64,000 nucleotides of DNA from Bactericera cockerelli (lineage: Eukaryota; Arthropoda; Insecta; Hemiptera; Triozidae): contig CM044955.1 in the NCBI GenBank assembly GCA_024516035.1, positions 52,498,226-52,562,225 on the forward strand, written 5' to 3'. Every line of letters begins with the position of its first letter. The stretch's first letter is position 1. The position numbers and the translations under genes were made by a program. The notes beneath the pieces were generated by a model. The model worked only from the letters and a program-made list of their open reading frames with translations, did no database searches and had not been told where the DNA came from. Positions 10,491 to 21,154 of the stretch are shown piece after piece.

Positions 10491-10859
10491 GGCATGACGG
10501 CTGCATGTCTGGTGAGAAAATCGAATCCTCTCATGTTACCAGAACGGAATGTGTATTAAATCATCATTGACAAAATCATCATCATCATTTAATACTTCTT
10601 TATCATCGTCAATATCATACATCTTTTTTTTCTGCTTACCGTTTTCCAGGATATCAGATCATTAAATACTATTATAAGAAGAGGGTTTTTTGGCTTAAAA
10701 ATCACAGACCAGTTATATAAACATCAACTAAAATACCTACTTTTCTTTCCGTGTTCATGAGTTTTGTCATGAGGGTGGAAGGATTGATATGGGTATTGAA
10801 ATCCTATGGACGTCTAGAAGCAATATTTGGGCTCCTTAAATGCCCTAATGGGTGTAGAG
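10491..10859. other. Spacer, no gene seen
   Basis: AT-rich sequence with a few ATC repeats (10560-10600). Nothing with coding or repeat character was recognised. Confidence 0.4.
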
Positions 10860-11322
10860 TAAGAGCCCGTTCACACCGACTAAAAACAGTTTTTTTACTG
10901 GGACAGTAATTTTACTGGTCCAGTATTTTTACTGAGTGGCGCATACATTTAAATGAGAGCGTTCACATCGGCAACGTTTTACTGTTAACAGTAAAAAACT
11001 GGATCGACAGATTTTTACATCAGATTTTGCCACTAGAAACGGAAACAGTAGAAAAACTGGCCCAGTAAAAAAACTGTTTCTACATCCAGTCGCTTGTACA
11101 ATCAAATGGAGATGTTCACACTGCAGTCGGCACAGTTTTTATTGTTTCTGAAACCTTCGTCTACATAACTACCTAATTATAATATCGTATTTTTCGAATG
11201 AAAATTAATCCGTGTCTATTTATTTGTAATTAAAATAAATACAGATTTTTGTGTTTTTTTTTTTAAAAGTGTTGAGAACAATTATCTATTTATTATCGTA
11301 TTTTTACCTTCTATTACCTATA

Positions 11323-12207
11323 CAGGGTCTTCATAAAGTCTCACCCAGGCCTAGGTTTCTCGAAAACGACTCAGAATATCAAAAAACGCAAAAACCCGTA
11401 TTCCTTTATATTTAGGGGGATTGATTTTCAGCCAATTTTTTTTTGCCTACACGGTCCCAGTCAGGCTGGGCATGGACCAACTTTAAAATCTTAAATAGAA
11501 TGGTATGTCTTGTGGCACATTGTTTTAAAGGTCTTATTAAGAGAAGTTCATTACAACAAATTTTACTGAGTTACGACTTACCGTTCTTGAGATACAGGGT
11601 CGGGCGTCCTGCGTAATATCCATATATTTTGACCTATAACTCGTTAACCGTAAATTATGGAGAAATTTTTTCTTGTTAATAATAACTCCTTATGACAAGA
11701 CCTTTCGAACAAGTTATAATTCGACATACTCTGTTGATGTTAGTTTCTGGTCGGTTTCGTCAGCCAGCCGGACGAACAGTCGAAAAAAATTTAACAAAAA
11801 ACAAATCAAGTTTTAACTTGTTCGAAAGTTCTTGCTATAAGAAGTTATTATTACTAAGAAAAATTTTCTCCATAATTTACGGTTAACGAGTTATAGGTCA
11901 AAATATATGGATATTACGCAGGACGTCCGACCCTGTATCTCAAGAACGGTAAGTCGTAGCTCACTAAAATTTGTTGTAATGAACTTCTCTTAATAAGACC
12001 TTTAAAACAATATGCCACAAGACATACCATTCTATTTAAGATTCTAAAGTTGGTCCATGCCCAGCCTGATTGGGGCCGTGTAGGCAAATTTTTTTTGGCT
12101 GAAAATTGATCCTCCTAAAAATAAAGGAATACGGGTTTTTGCGTTTTTTGATATTCTGAGTCGTTTTCGAGAAACCTAGGCCTGGGTGAGACTTTATGAA
12201 GACCCTG
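11323..12207. mobile_element. 885 bp palindromic fold-back element flanked by TA
   Basis: Two arms of about 400 bp are inverted copies of each other around a loop at about 11715-11815. The ends are CAGGGTCTTCATAAAGTCTC and its inverse, flanked by TA on both sides, which suits a Tc1/mariner-type target. Arms diverge by scattered substitutions and small indels. The arms contain GTTCTTGAGATACAGGGTCG and ACCGTTCTTGAG, the latter being the motif shared with other families here. The short flanks outside the TA are also inverse copies of each other (about 11306-11322 and 12208-12224), so the target itself was palindromic or the element is longer than its TA borders suggest. Confidence 0.85.
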
Positions 12208-12340
12208 TATAGGTATAGAAGGTATTGGTTTCGGTCCATTTTTCGAAAATTGAGCTGATAACATTTCTGAACGAATTAGAAGCTCAGGATTCCAAAAAAG
12301 TAACTTTTATCAAAAAGTCTGTTCGTATGTATGTATGTAT

Positions 12341-12908
12341 TGTTACGCGCTACGGGTTCGGGGGATTAAAGTTTAAAACGCACTTGAATTTACTATTAAA
12401 CAATTAAAATAAAAAGTAAGTTTATTATGAAAAATTATAAATCTCGAAAAGTACAATATGTCTTATAACAGTTCTACTATCACGTAACACAAAGTCTAAT
12501 GCTTAAACTGACTCTTAACGCACGCTTAACTGTCTCTTATCACTTACGAATACACTCTGGAAAAACTACTGTACTATCCGCGGAAACTACTATCGCACTA
12601 CAAATCACTAATATCGCGATATCGCACAATCTCGAATTCAAATCACTCGCACAGTCTCAGTATTTCAACTCCCTCCCACAACCACCGTGCTACCAGTATA
12701 TATCTCACATAAAAGAGCGAGAACACTCCAGCACATTCCGCTCAGAAAATTCGAGAGAAATCGAGATTCGATACCTGTAGCTCACTCTATGATTAAAAAC
12801 ACCGAACTAATTTCCCCTCTCAACAGCTGATTGCTCACACATTTCACAGGGGTTTTCAACTTGCTTGAACCAAAGGGGTATTCAACTTGCTTGAACCAAA
12901 TCATAACA
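12341..12908. mobile_element. Probable solo LTR, 568 bp
   Basis: The segment begins TGTTACGCGC and ends CATAACA, so it has TG...CA ends with a short inverted repeat (TGTTA/TAACA). It is flanked by GTAT on both sides (12337-12340 and 12909-12912), a 4 bp duplication expected for Gypsy-group integration. The insertion splits a TATG/TG microsatellite, whose two halves match across it, so the borders are well defined. No internal coding region is present. A duplicated CAACTTGCTTGAACCAAA lies near its right end. Confidence 0.7.
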
Positions 12909-12911
12909 GTA

Positions 12912-12960
<49 letters not shown>

Positions 12961-12961
12961 A
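12909..12961 (+). repeat. (TG)n / (TATG)n microsatellite
   Basis: A TATG run, then about 20 TG units, then TATG. It continues the TATG run at 12326-12340 across the LTR insertion. About 10 bp downstream is ATATCTCGAGAACGGTAAG (12966-12984), the motif shared with other mobile families. Confidence 0.9.
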
Positions 12962-13534
12962 CAAAATATCTCGAGAACGGTAAGAGCTAGAGCGATGAAA
13001 TTTGGCACGTATATGCAACTCGGCCCTAGTACGCACCCGGAACAAAATCGTAAAAATCGGCCAATTTTTCCGGTACCAGTACAAAAGCATTAATGTATTC
13101 ACATCCATCACGTTCAAAGGCTTTATCACGAATGAACATAAAGAAAAGCATGGAAAAGTAGGACCAGTAAAAATACTGTTTGTAGCCTGTGTGAACGCAC
13201 TCTGAGAAACAGTTTTTTTACTGGACACAGTAAAAAAACTGTTCCAGTAAAAACTGTTTTGGTGTGAACGGGCTCTAAGTGTGGTGGTTCGCGCTGTTTT
13301 ACAGTTAATTTTGATAGTGACCAGGTATAAATAAATAACTTCAGACTTGGTGAAAGTATTTCCAAAAATGGTTTGGACACTCTGGAAGGATAGAGCCGCA
13401 GCATCACAAAGTTTCCAATTTGAGGCAGGTCGGTTCTAATGTCACTGGAAGATCCTTCACTAAGGCGATCTGATGAGAACTGGTGGATTCAACAAACTTG
13501 ATACTGTCCATTAATCTTTATTTTGTCCAGCGAG

Positions 13535-13930
13535 AGGATTTGGATGAGTGACCATTCAAATTCAAACCCTCATAATGCTGGCTATTCACGACCCAACAGA
13601 CTGGGTGAGGTTAATTTGAGCAGCTGGTTTGTGAGTTTGTGAGCGAACAGATGCTTTAATCCGCCTTCTGATCACACAGTTGAGTTGACAGTGACGTTAA
13701 ACCAAAAATAAATACATAAAGGGTTGGGTGGAAGAAATTACCATAGGCAATAACCCCGCCCTTTAGTTAGGACATAGGTATGTTTTTATATATTTTTCTA
13801 TTCTTTTTCTTTTTTAGTGTATATATTGTTTCCATTTTTTTCATTGTTAAAATAATTATTTGTATTGTACATAATTTTATTGTCCATTTATATCTAATAA
13901 AGTGTTGGATAATAATAAAAATAATCTTTA
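13535..13930 (+). mobile_element. Composite retroposon: 5S-like remnant, central domain, LINE-type 3' tail (family F)
   Basis: GGATGAGTGACCATTCAAATTC matches the C-box end of the 5S-headed SINE. The central domain follows (GACTGGGTGAGGTTAATTTGAGC). From 13714 comes GGGTTGGGTGGAAGAAATTACC and the rest of family F. Family F carries the stem-loop ATTGCCATAGGCAATAACCCC, a TA-rich stretch and a TAATAAAG-type end with ATAA repeats. Family F occurs at least nine times in the window in both orientations, so this copy shows it joined to a 5S-type SINE body. Confidence 0.7.
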
Positions 13931-14167
13931 TTTTATTTTTCTCCTTGTTCTTCTTCATAAAATCATGATTCTTGTCATCATTTTCTTATTTTCATCATTA
14001 TGTATTATTTTCATTATTATGTATTATTCACGGACCTGATGGCGTGAGCACGAGAAGATTCAAGTCAAGGAAGGCCACAAGACAAGTGTGGAAATTGATT
14101 CATCTTACGTAAAACCAGAATCCAGCAGAAGACAGGTTCTTTGTACCAAGTTGTGGTTTTTCTTTGT

Positions 14168-14352
14168 TCGAAATTAATACAGCGTCGATGGCACGTTGAA
14201 TTCACCAGTTCTCGTTCTGTCGCTGAGGTTCAGCGAATTCCCGCGAGGTTAGGAGTTGGATGGCTGACAATGCAAATTCAAAATTTCGTGATCCTGGTTG
14301 GTTGGTTAGTAGTAAGTTTCCAGCAAATAGAGGATAAAACCCCCGACTCGAT
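14168..14352 (+). mobile_element. 5S-rRNA-derived SINE head and central domain, diverged
   Basis: CAGCGTCGATGGCACGTTGAATTCACC and GCGAGGTTAGGAGTTGGATGGCTGAC match the full-length 5S-headed SINE at 46149-46426. The central domain end (CAAATAGAGGATAAAACCCCC) follows. Confidence 0.75.
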
Positions 14353-14399
14353 CAGATCTATTGGGCTTCATGGTAAGCTGGGCGGGCAGGGTAAAGCCA

Positions 14400-14510
14400 A
14401 GACGATAACACATCTTGGGCTTACTGCTGGAATAATGGGATTCATTACCTAGTCTTAATCCGACAGTATAAATAAGGCGAAATTATTATTATTATTATTA
14501 TTATTATAAT
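14400..14510 (+). mobile_element. tSINE-B 3' tail joined to the 5S-headed copy
   Basis: CTTGGGCTTACTGCTGGAATAATGG through TAAATAAGGCGAAATTATT is the 3' part of tSINE-B without its tRNA head. It follows the 5S head and central domain at 14168-14352 in the same orientation, about 50 bp away, so it may be a chimeric SINE or a 5'-truncated insertion. Confidence 0.7.
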
Positions 14511-14534
14511 ATTTTTATTTTCTTAAGAGATGTG

Positions 14535-14668
14535 TTAATCACTTTCGTGATATCACAACTACTCAAACTCGCTTTACTAAATCTACGCTGAAACCGGGAC
14601 TTGAACCACTAACCTCCATGGCAGGTTACAAGTCCGCCGCCTTATCGATCAAGCCACTGAGGTCGGTA
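14535..14668 (-). mobile_element. tRNA-derived SINE (family tSINE-C)
   Basis: On the minus strand: ACCGACCTCAGTGGCTTGATCGATAAGGC (A-box region), GGTTCAAGTCCCGG (B-box), then GCGTAGATTTAGTAAAGCGAG and GTGATATCACGAAAGTGATTAACACA. Copies occur at 21787, 30225, 32405, 57975 and 59165, with decayed ones at 33718 and 55085. Confidence 0.85.
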
Positions 14669-15490
14669 AAATTAGGCTATATTATTATTATTATGAACTT
14701 GGTACAACAGAAACACATCATTAAATTTGTAAGAACCTACAAAGGCTTCTCGTATCTTGGGAAATATTGTAACTGCGCGACCAGTTTTTCCAATCTTTTC
14801 CAACTTGGGAAAGAAAAATGAGATGTGCTTGAGAAAGTTATAAAAGTAACGCAGAAACTTTATTTTCCATATAGCACTTTATCTTACTTTATCTCTTTAA
14901 TGCCTCTCTTCTGCAGTCTTCGTGTAGGTATGCACTTTTTCCATACAATAAATTTAAAATTCATGTCATGTAATTTCGTAAATCATATTTTTATTAGCTT
15001 GAAAAACGTGTTATATTTATGAAAATGTATCAGGTAAATACTTATTATAATATTAGATATAAGTTACATATATTTTCATTAACGTAATAATTTTATAAAC
15101 TAACGTAATATATTTTATTATTTTATCGTTTAAAACGTTAATAGGTACTTTGAAATTTATAAAAATAGGTCAGTAAAAACAAAAAGGTCATATGAAAAAT
15201 GCAACAACGTCTGAGATGATTTTGAATCTGACAAATTTTGTTGTTGTAGAGAATTTTTCTTTTTTGGTATCGTAAAAATGCATTGCTGGGTAGATATATC
15301 TTTTAAAAAGTCCATTGCCTTTTTGAAATAATCACTACAGGGATTCTAGAAATAGAGAGAGAGAGAAATAAAACAAATAAGTAATAGTTATACAAACATG
15401 GTACATATAACCATTTCTATTGCGGACGCCATGCATAAGTAAACATTTACCCATTGATTTATTCACACAAAATAAAATTTAACACAAATA
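14669..15490. other. AT-rich spacer, no gene seen
   Basis: Short open frames occur here but have no recognisable domain. A small GAGA run lies at 15354-15366. Confidence 0.4.
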
Positions 15491-15494
15491 AGCT

Positions 15495-16095
15495 CAAAAC
15501 AGCTGTCCAGGTATGTTTTGATATTTATGTACATTGTATATCAAGTACAACTTCTGACTTTTCTGTTAATAGGTACTGTTTAAAATATAGAGAGGTTAGT
15601 TGATGTCATGGATGTTCAGAACTGTTGCTGATGAGAGCAAAAAAACTCGAAACAACTGTCCAAGTATGTTCTGATATCAACTTGAGTGCCATGAGATCCC
15701 AAATGGGTACTCATGAAACTTCACTTCAGTGTCAAGCTGAAAAATGACAGTCCGTGCCCACCGTGCCATGACATTTTTTTTTTTCTCTGATCGATCTGAA
15801 ACTTTGAGACTGTGTTTCTAGAGCATCTTAGATGAATGTTACCTATAAATAAGAACTGAATTATGTGAAACCCCATATGGGTACTCATGGTCTGCTGGAA
15901 CAGTTTTTTTTTAATGAAAAAAAAAACATCTTCTGAGAAACCAAATGGGGGTCTCACTTTGAGTGTTTTCAGGCTGGATTGAGATCCCACATACTCATGG
16001 CACTGAAGTGAAGTTCTCAAAAAATCAGTCTTGCACTCAAGTTGATATTCATGCACATCTAGTACAACTTCTCACTTTTCTCTCAGATATATTAT
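15495..16095. repeat. Dispersed repeat copies around GTCCAGGTATGTTYTGATAT
   Basis: AACAGCTGTCCAGGTATGTTTTGATATT...GTACAACTTCTGACTTTTC at 15495-15565 recurs at 15650-16095, where it is interrupted by the fold-back element at 15678-16044, and again at 36580-36705. Nothing coding was seen in it. Confidence 0.6.
15678..16044. mobile_element. 367 bp fold-back element with ATAT duplication
   Basis: The ends are CAACTTGAGTGC and its exact inverse GCACTCAAGTTG; further inside, TTCACTTCAGTG pairs with CACTGAAGTGAAG. ATAT flanks both sides (15674-15677 and 16045-16048). The related uninterrupted repeat at 36600 reads CTGATATTCATG, which confirms the empty site. The superfamily is not recognised. Confidence 0.75.
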
Positions 16096-17627
16096 ACTGA
16101 GTATATCTGAGATAACTTCTCACTCAGATAACTTCTCACTCTTTTCTCACTCACTCAGATATACTGATTTTACAAGGTCAGATTCGAACCTATAACCTAC
16201 AGTCCTAGAGGCTCAGACAATATCTTTTTAGCAAACCCTAAACAAGATTTCGTATCTGTTTCATCTCTGGCATTTTAAAACAGCAAAGTCTGTCATGAGA
16301 AAAATCATCATGAGAGATTCACGATGAGTTTCAACTGTTTGAACATCCAGCAAGGTTGTTGCTTCAATGCAAAATTTCATAACGCGAATTCTATGCCTTA
16401 AATCTTGTAGTTTTTATTATTATTATTATGACTACCCTAGTAATAATAATCTATAATACGGGAGGTCCTATTATAATACTCCTATTCCGTAATCATTCAT
16501 TAAAGGTAAATCAGTATCACGCAAATCACGTTTTCGCGAAGCCTCCTTTATGGTGTGAACTGAAACATGATTGTCGATCTATTCAATACTCTCAGCTCTT
16601 CTACTTGAACATCTAGGCCACTGGTTCGATTCCCACTTAAAATCTCTTTTCTATGCAGTACTAGCTCAAACGTGGCACTTTGTGTTTCAACCATCGCTGG
16701 CGCCCACTTTGGTCTTTCTAACAATCCTAGAAAAGCTCCATTAAAATATTTTATTCGTCTTCATTAAAATATTTTATCTTCACTTTCCATCCCTAGCATA
16801 AATAAGTAATACCTACTGTTTCTCAAATTCATTTATATATTATTTTATTTATATATTCCTCTTTCCATCTCCCGACTTCCATCATATCTTTCCTCATCAT
16901 TCATATTTTTCCATTCCATTTTGCATCCTTCATATTCATCCATTAAATTTTACATAATTCATACCTACATTATTATTTTCAACGAGGGAACTTGTATTTT
17001 TTTCATTTACAGTTTCTGAGTTCATGTGAGGAGTAAGTTGGTACTATTCTTCATATTATTATTATTATTATTATTCATCCATTCCATGATGCATCCAGCA
17101 CGTACAGCCTGATTGAATTCTCTTTCCTACTTTATAACGCCTAAGCATAAGCAATGCACTTGAGATGCATACAGACCTACGCACACACTATATTTACAAT
17201 GTACATACATTAATGATAAGTACATATATTATGAACTATTTCTATTACATCTAATGTAATGCAGGTAGTAATTTTAGCTGTACTGTAGCTATACTAAATA
17301 TGCGTTTTCCATGATGGATGAGTTTTGGTACTTGAATCTAATGTATGAAAGCATTATATTATGTAGTATATTACAATAATATTACAATTATAATTTTCCT
17401 ACAAAAAAATCGTTCTATCATAATGTTCTTATAAATATAATATCCAACAGTATCTTCAGTCGTCAGTGTCATGTTAATTTCAACATTAAGGCACATGAAA
17501 GGAATAGTAAAAAAATCTACTTACGAATATTGTGAAGAGGATCTTGGTTTAGCACAAATAAATCTAAATTACTTGTAAATATTGGATATACAATGTGAAA
17601 TAATTAGGTTACAATAATAATGTAAAA
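16049..17627. other. AT-rich region with microsatellites, no gene seen
   Basis: Contains ATT runs (16412-16430 and 17056-17083). Two decayed tRNA-like stretches have B-box-like cores: 16183-16196 on the minus strand and 16622-16635 on the plus strand (GGTTCGATTCCCAC). No convincing coding frame was found. Confidence 0.4.
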
Positions 17628-17803
17628 TATTGCCTTATTTATACTGCCCGTCCATAGGACTAATGAGACCCATTTTTCTAGACGTATTATTATATTGTCA
17701 AAATCCCAAAGGGAGAATGACTTGTCATGTTCAGACTGGGTTTCGAACCCGCGACCTCCGGATTACCATACAGAGGCAAGACCACTGAGCTAGCGGGACT
17801 GAC
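17628..17803 (-). mobile_element. tSINE-B copy
   Basis: Minus strand: GTCCCGCTAGCTCAGTGG head, CGGGTTCGAAACCC B-box, and the 3' end TAAATAAGGCAATATTTT. The body is shortened relative to other copies. Confidence 0.8.
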
Positions 17804-18635
17804 CACAAGGGTAAGGAAGTGTGTGGCTAAGGAAGGAAGAATGGTCTTGTCAGTTTGATTTAGAATTCCCAGGCAACACAAGTTAAATGGCCTCTTGTTT
17901 GGTTGAAAACATGAGAAGAACACCTAGTTCTGTTTCGTGGATCAGAACATTAGCATAACATGCCTGGCTAAGTGGCCATGGATCAAAACAAAAGTACAAC
18001 ACACTTTTCATATTGCTAATGTGTTCGGACGAAAAGTTTCGGTCAACATTTTGAAAGCTCCTTAAAAAAGATTCATCTTCAAAATAAAAATGTACGTGAT
18101 TTTGATTTTTTTTTAAATATATATTTTACGACATTGAGGCCTTCTAATGTTTTTTAAACACCCTGTATATTATTTTAATTAATATGTAGTATAGGGCTGG
18201 TTTGTCTTGGACAATCTGCACTTCATTTACTTTAAAGTTGAATGTTATTACATACCTAACATTACCTATACAATTCCTACAAAATTTCAACTGTCAACAC
18301 TAAAATTGACATAGGTAAATATGTACGTAGGTAAATATGTACCTACTTACCTATCTATGTATAGTGTATACTAAAGAACTTACGAGCGTATATTTTACCA
18401 ATCACGATAAATTTTAATTAGTTCCAAGAATCGATTCCTTAATGTTTCACAATATCTGATTAATGGATTTCCTACACTTCTCTTTCAAACGAGATCTGAC
18501 ATATTCGATGAAGACCAAGGCATAATGAAATTACTATCCTTATGATTATTGAACCATAGCTAGTATAACTCAGAACTTACTATATTCTACGCCTTTTAAT
18601 TCAGCATAGAGGTAGGTACCTAGGTTACATTGCAC
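17804..18635. other. Spacer with one CACCCTGTATA element end
   Basis: AACACCCTGTATATTA at about 18158-18173 looks like the right end of a CAGGGTGT-ended element; its left end was not found. The rest is AT-rich with CCTA repeats (18320-18355). Confidence 0.4.
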
Positions 18636-18639
18636 CAGT

Positions 18640-18775
18640 GTTCGTCAAGTCACCAAAGCTAAGCAACTTATAGCGAGGTTGGGACTTGTATAGTGTATAG
18701 GTGACCATTCAAATTCAAACTCGTGTTAGACTGGCTATTCATGGCCCAACCTTGGGTGAGGTTAATATATTATTT
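18640..18775 (+). mobile_element. 5S-derived SINE fragment
   Basis: GCTAAGCAACTTATAGCGAGGTTGGG, AGGTGACCATTCAAATTCAAACTCG and GGCCCAACCTTGGGTGAGGTTAATA match the 3' half of the 5S head and the start of the central domain. A T run follows at 18772-18786, and a further diverged domain end at 18848-18875. Confidence 0.65.
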
Positions 18776-19565
18776 TTTTTTTTTTTCTTGTAAGCGCTCT
18801 TTAATTTTGTCAATACAGGTCGATATTAGGATAGCTAGTTTGTTAGTTCCCAAGCGAATGGAGGGTATAATCTCCGTCTCAATTATTACTTAAAGGAGAC
18901 TTCAAGCAACAACAAAAGACAGTCTGGATTTGTAGGTAGTAATTAACTAGGGAATGGAATGTACCACATACAGTCCTTAAAGCCCCAGGACCAAATCCTC
19001 AATCTAGTCAGCGAATCGTCAGAGGATTTGTGTTTTCATTTAATTGAATTTTGGATCCTTCATTGAATGAAATTTCAGATTTGATTGGATTGGTTTCATT
19101 GTTCACAATTGTGTATGAAATAATTTTATTAATGATCCACCGTTGTAGGATTCATGTAAAGTAGAAATATCTTATACTCTACTATTAACTACAGATCCAT
19201 AAAATACTAATCCATCTACCGGTTGTTGTAGAATTTCTATTGTAAAATTTGATCTACAAATTTTATCTACAGGCATAATATAGTATTGAACAAGCAGGTT
19301 GATTACTAGTTATGCGTGGTTAAAGAGCCAGTCTGGTAACTCAAGAACCGTGGGGTTCTTTTGCTTCGAATCCAACCAAGTACCCTCATGATTTTATCTC
19401 AATTCATATTATTTAATTTGAATCTTTGAGCACAAAATCATGGGACTCTTTAGCTTTAGTACTAATCAGGCAGTATATATCTAGGTATTATAGGTAATTA
19501 GGTGTGAAAAGAATCGGAAATTTATTTGACAATAAAGAATCTAACGCTTTTAAACTGTAAAGCAG

Positions 19566-19735
19566 ACCTCCATGGCTCAGTGGTTAAGAGCATTGGTTGC
19601 TGACCCTGAGGTTGCGGGTTCGAATCCCGGCCGGAGCAAAAAAAGTTTTTCCGTTTCCGGAATGGCATGGAAAGGTAAAGTGCCCTGAAGTAATGGTCAC
19701 AAAAAAGTACATTATTGCAACAGATGAATAAAATT
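19566..19735 (+). mobile_element. tRNA-like SINE (separate family)
   Basis: The head reads CCTCCATGGCTCAGTGGTTAAGAGC with B-box GGGTTCGAATCCC. An A run follows, then TTCCGGAATGGCATGGAAAGG. The D-arm and T-arm fold well but the acceptor arm does not close, so this is not a functional tRNA. No second good copy was seen in the window. Confidence 0.65.
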
Positions 19736-20039
19736 CCTCATACTCGTATGGTAATACTTACCAATATAGCTTTTATATTTTATCCACAAAAAATCCTAAT
19801 TCAAAATACCCTACTAGAAATTGCATGCCCTCTGTATACCACAATTTTTTCCACATTTGAAAACAAAGAGCTACCTAAATGACATGAACTAATGTAAAAT
19901 GCAAATTCTGGACATTTGCTAAATGGATAAAAAGTCATAGGAAAAATAATAATTGCGTAGCAATTGTTTTCTGTTGGTATACCTATATTATGTAGGTATC
20001 TATATATTGTACAAATGTACATGTATAATTTATTACACA

Positions 20040-20296
20040 CTAGCGGGCTGCACCCGCTTCGCCAAGCCATCACACACACCACACCCACACACCACATACA
20101 CACACCTCACACACCCATACACACACCCACCCAAACACACCCACACCCACAACACACCCACACACATACACACACCCATCCACACACACACCCACACACC
20201 CACCCACACACCCACACACACACACCCACACACACACAACCACACACAACACAACACAATACACCACACACAAACCACACACATACACACACATCA

Positions 20297-20349
<53 letters not shown>

Positions 20350-21154
20350 ACCATCATCGCTGTAAATTTCAAAATCCCGAGCCAAATCTATCATAGCGGA
20401 TATTGATAATGTAGCAAACTGGCCCATATTTCGAGAACGGTTTGTCAGAATATGGCAACAAAGGGCTCAAATAAAATCATGTGATGTTCTCAGACAGTTT
20501 TTACAATAAAAATATAGGTCCTCGCAATAAATTTTAAGTTCCGTGCTGGAATCTGTAAAAAAAACGTGAAAAGTCGGAAAAAATTGTTGAAATTTCGAAC
20601 ATTCTGGCTTCTATCTCGAGAACGGTACGTCAGAATGTGGCCTAATATGAATGAAATGAAAGCTTGTTTTGTCTAATGTGTTATTAAATAATAAAAAATA
20701 TAGGTCCTCGCGACAAATTTTATGTTTCGCGCTGGAATCTGCTAAAAAACGTGAAAAGTCTGAAAAAAAGGTCGAAATTTCGAACGTTATGGCTTATATC
20801 TCCAGAACGGTACGTCAGAATGTGGCCTAAAATGAATTAAATGAAAGCTAATTTTGTCTAATGTGTTATTAAATAATAAAAAATATAGGTCCTCGCGATA
20901 GATTTCAAGTTCCAGGGCAAAGACTGTCTTAAAATCGGACCCTTCCTCAAGGAAATACTTGAGGAAGGTCATAACTCAAGGACGGTTTGTAATTTCGGAC
21001 TTTTGACAATTTTCCTGATATTTTCCGGCAATTTTACTTGGGGTCATCTCTCATCAATTTTTCGCTATCTCTTACAGTTTTGCCTAAACAATTCCGGACA
21101 CACAAAGATACCAAGATACAAAGCCCGTCCATATTTCTCATTTATATATAGAGA
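20040..21154 (-). mobile_element. Non-autonomous Helitron, first of a tandem pair
   Basis: Read on the minus strand it begins TCTCTATATATAAATG and ends GCGGGTGCAGCCCGCTAG, a GC hairpin followed by the CTRR-type end CTAG, with T as the next host base. These are Helitron hallmarks. The interior has a (CA)n run (20064-20346) and about 2.5 tandem units of about 190 bp containing GAACGGTACGTCAGAATGTGG and ATATAGGTCCTCGCGA (about 20420-20920). No Rep/helicase coding sequence is present; the Cys/Val-rich frames are microsatellite artefacts. Confidence 0.75.
20064..20346 (+). repeat. (CA)n-rich microsatellite inside the Helitron
   Basis: CACA with CC interruptions in the first two thirds, then a pure CA run of about 55 bp at 20297-20346. 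It sits directly beside the Helitron 3' hairpin, the same place as the GT array in the Helitron at 49935-51021. Confidence 0.95.

Larger units (their letters stand above)
10863..13275. mobile_element. TIR element with TAA target duplication (PIF/Harbinger-like), host of nested insertions
   Basis: The left end reads GAGCCCGTTCACACCGAC and the right end is its near inverse (GGTGTGAACGGGCTC). Both ends are flanked by TAA (10860-10862 and 13276-13278). A 3 bp TWA duplication is the hallmark of PIF/Harbinger elements. Just inside the ends are several copies of TTTTTACTGG and its inverse, as in subterminal transposase-binding repeats. No transposase remains, so it is non-autonomous. The interior is largely made of later insertions (11323-12207 and 12341-12908). 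Confidence 0.7.

Noticed and set aside
19566..19640. Functional tRNA gene
   Set aside because: The acceptor arm cannot close over 7 bp, and an A run plus SINE-like body follows.
20033..20427. Cys/Val- and Thr/His-rich open frames of up to 147 codons on both strands
   Set aside because: They come from the CA microsatellite inside a Helitron and have no non-repetitive coding part.
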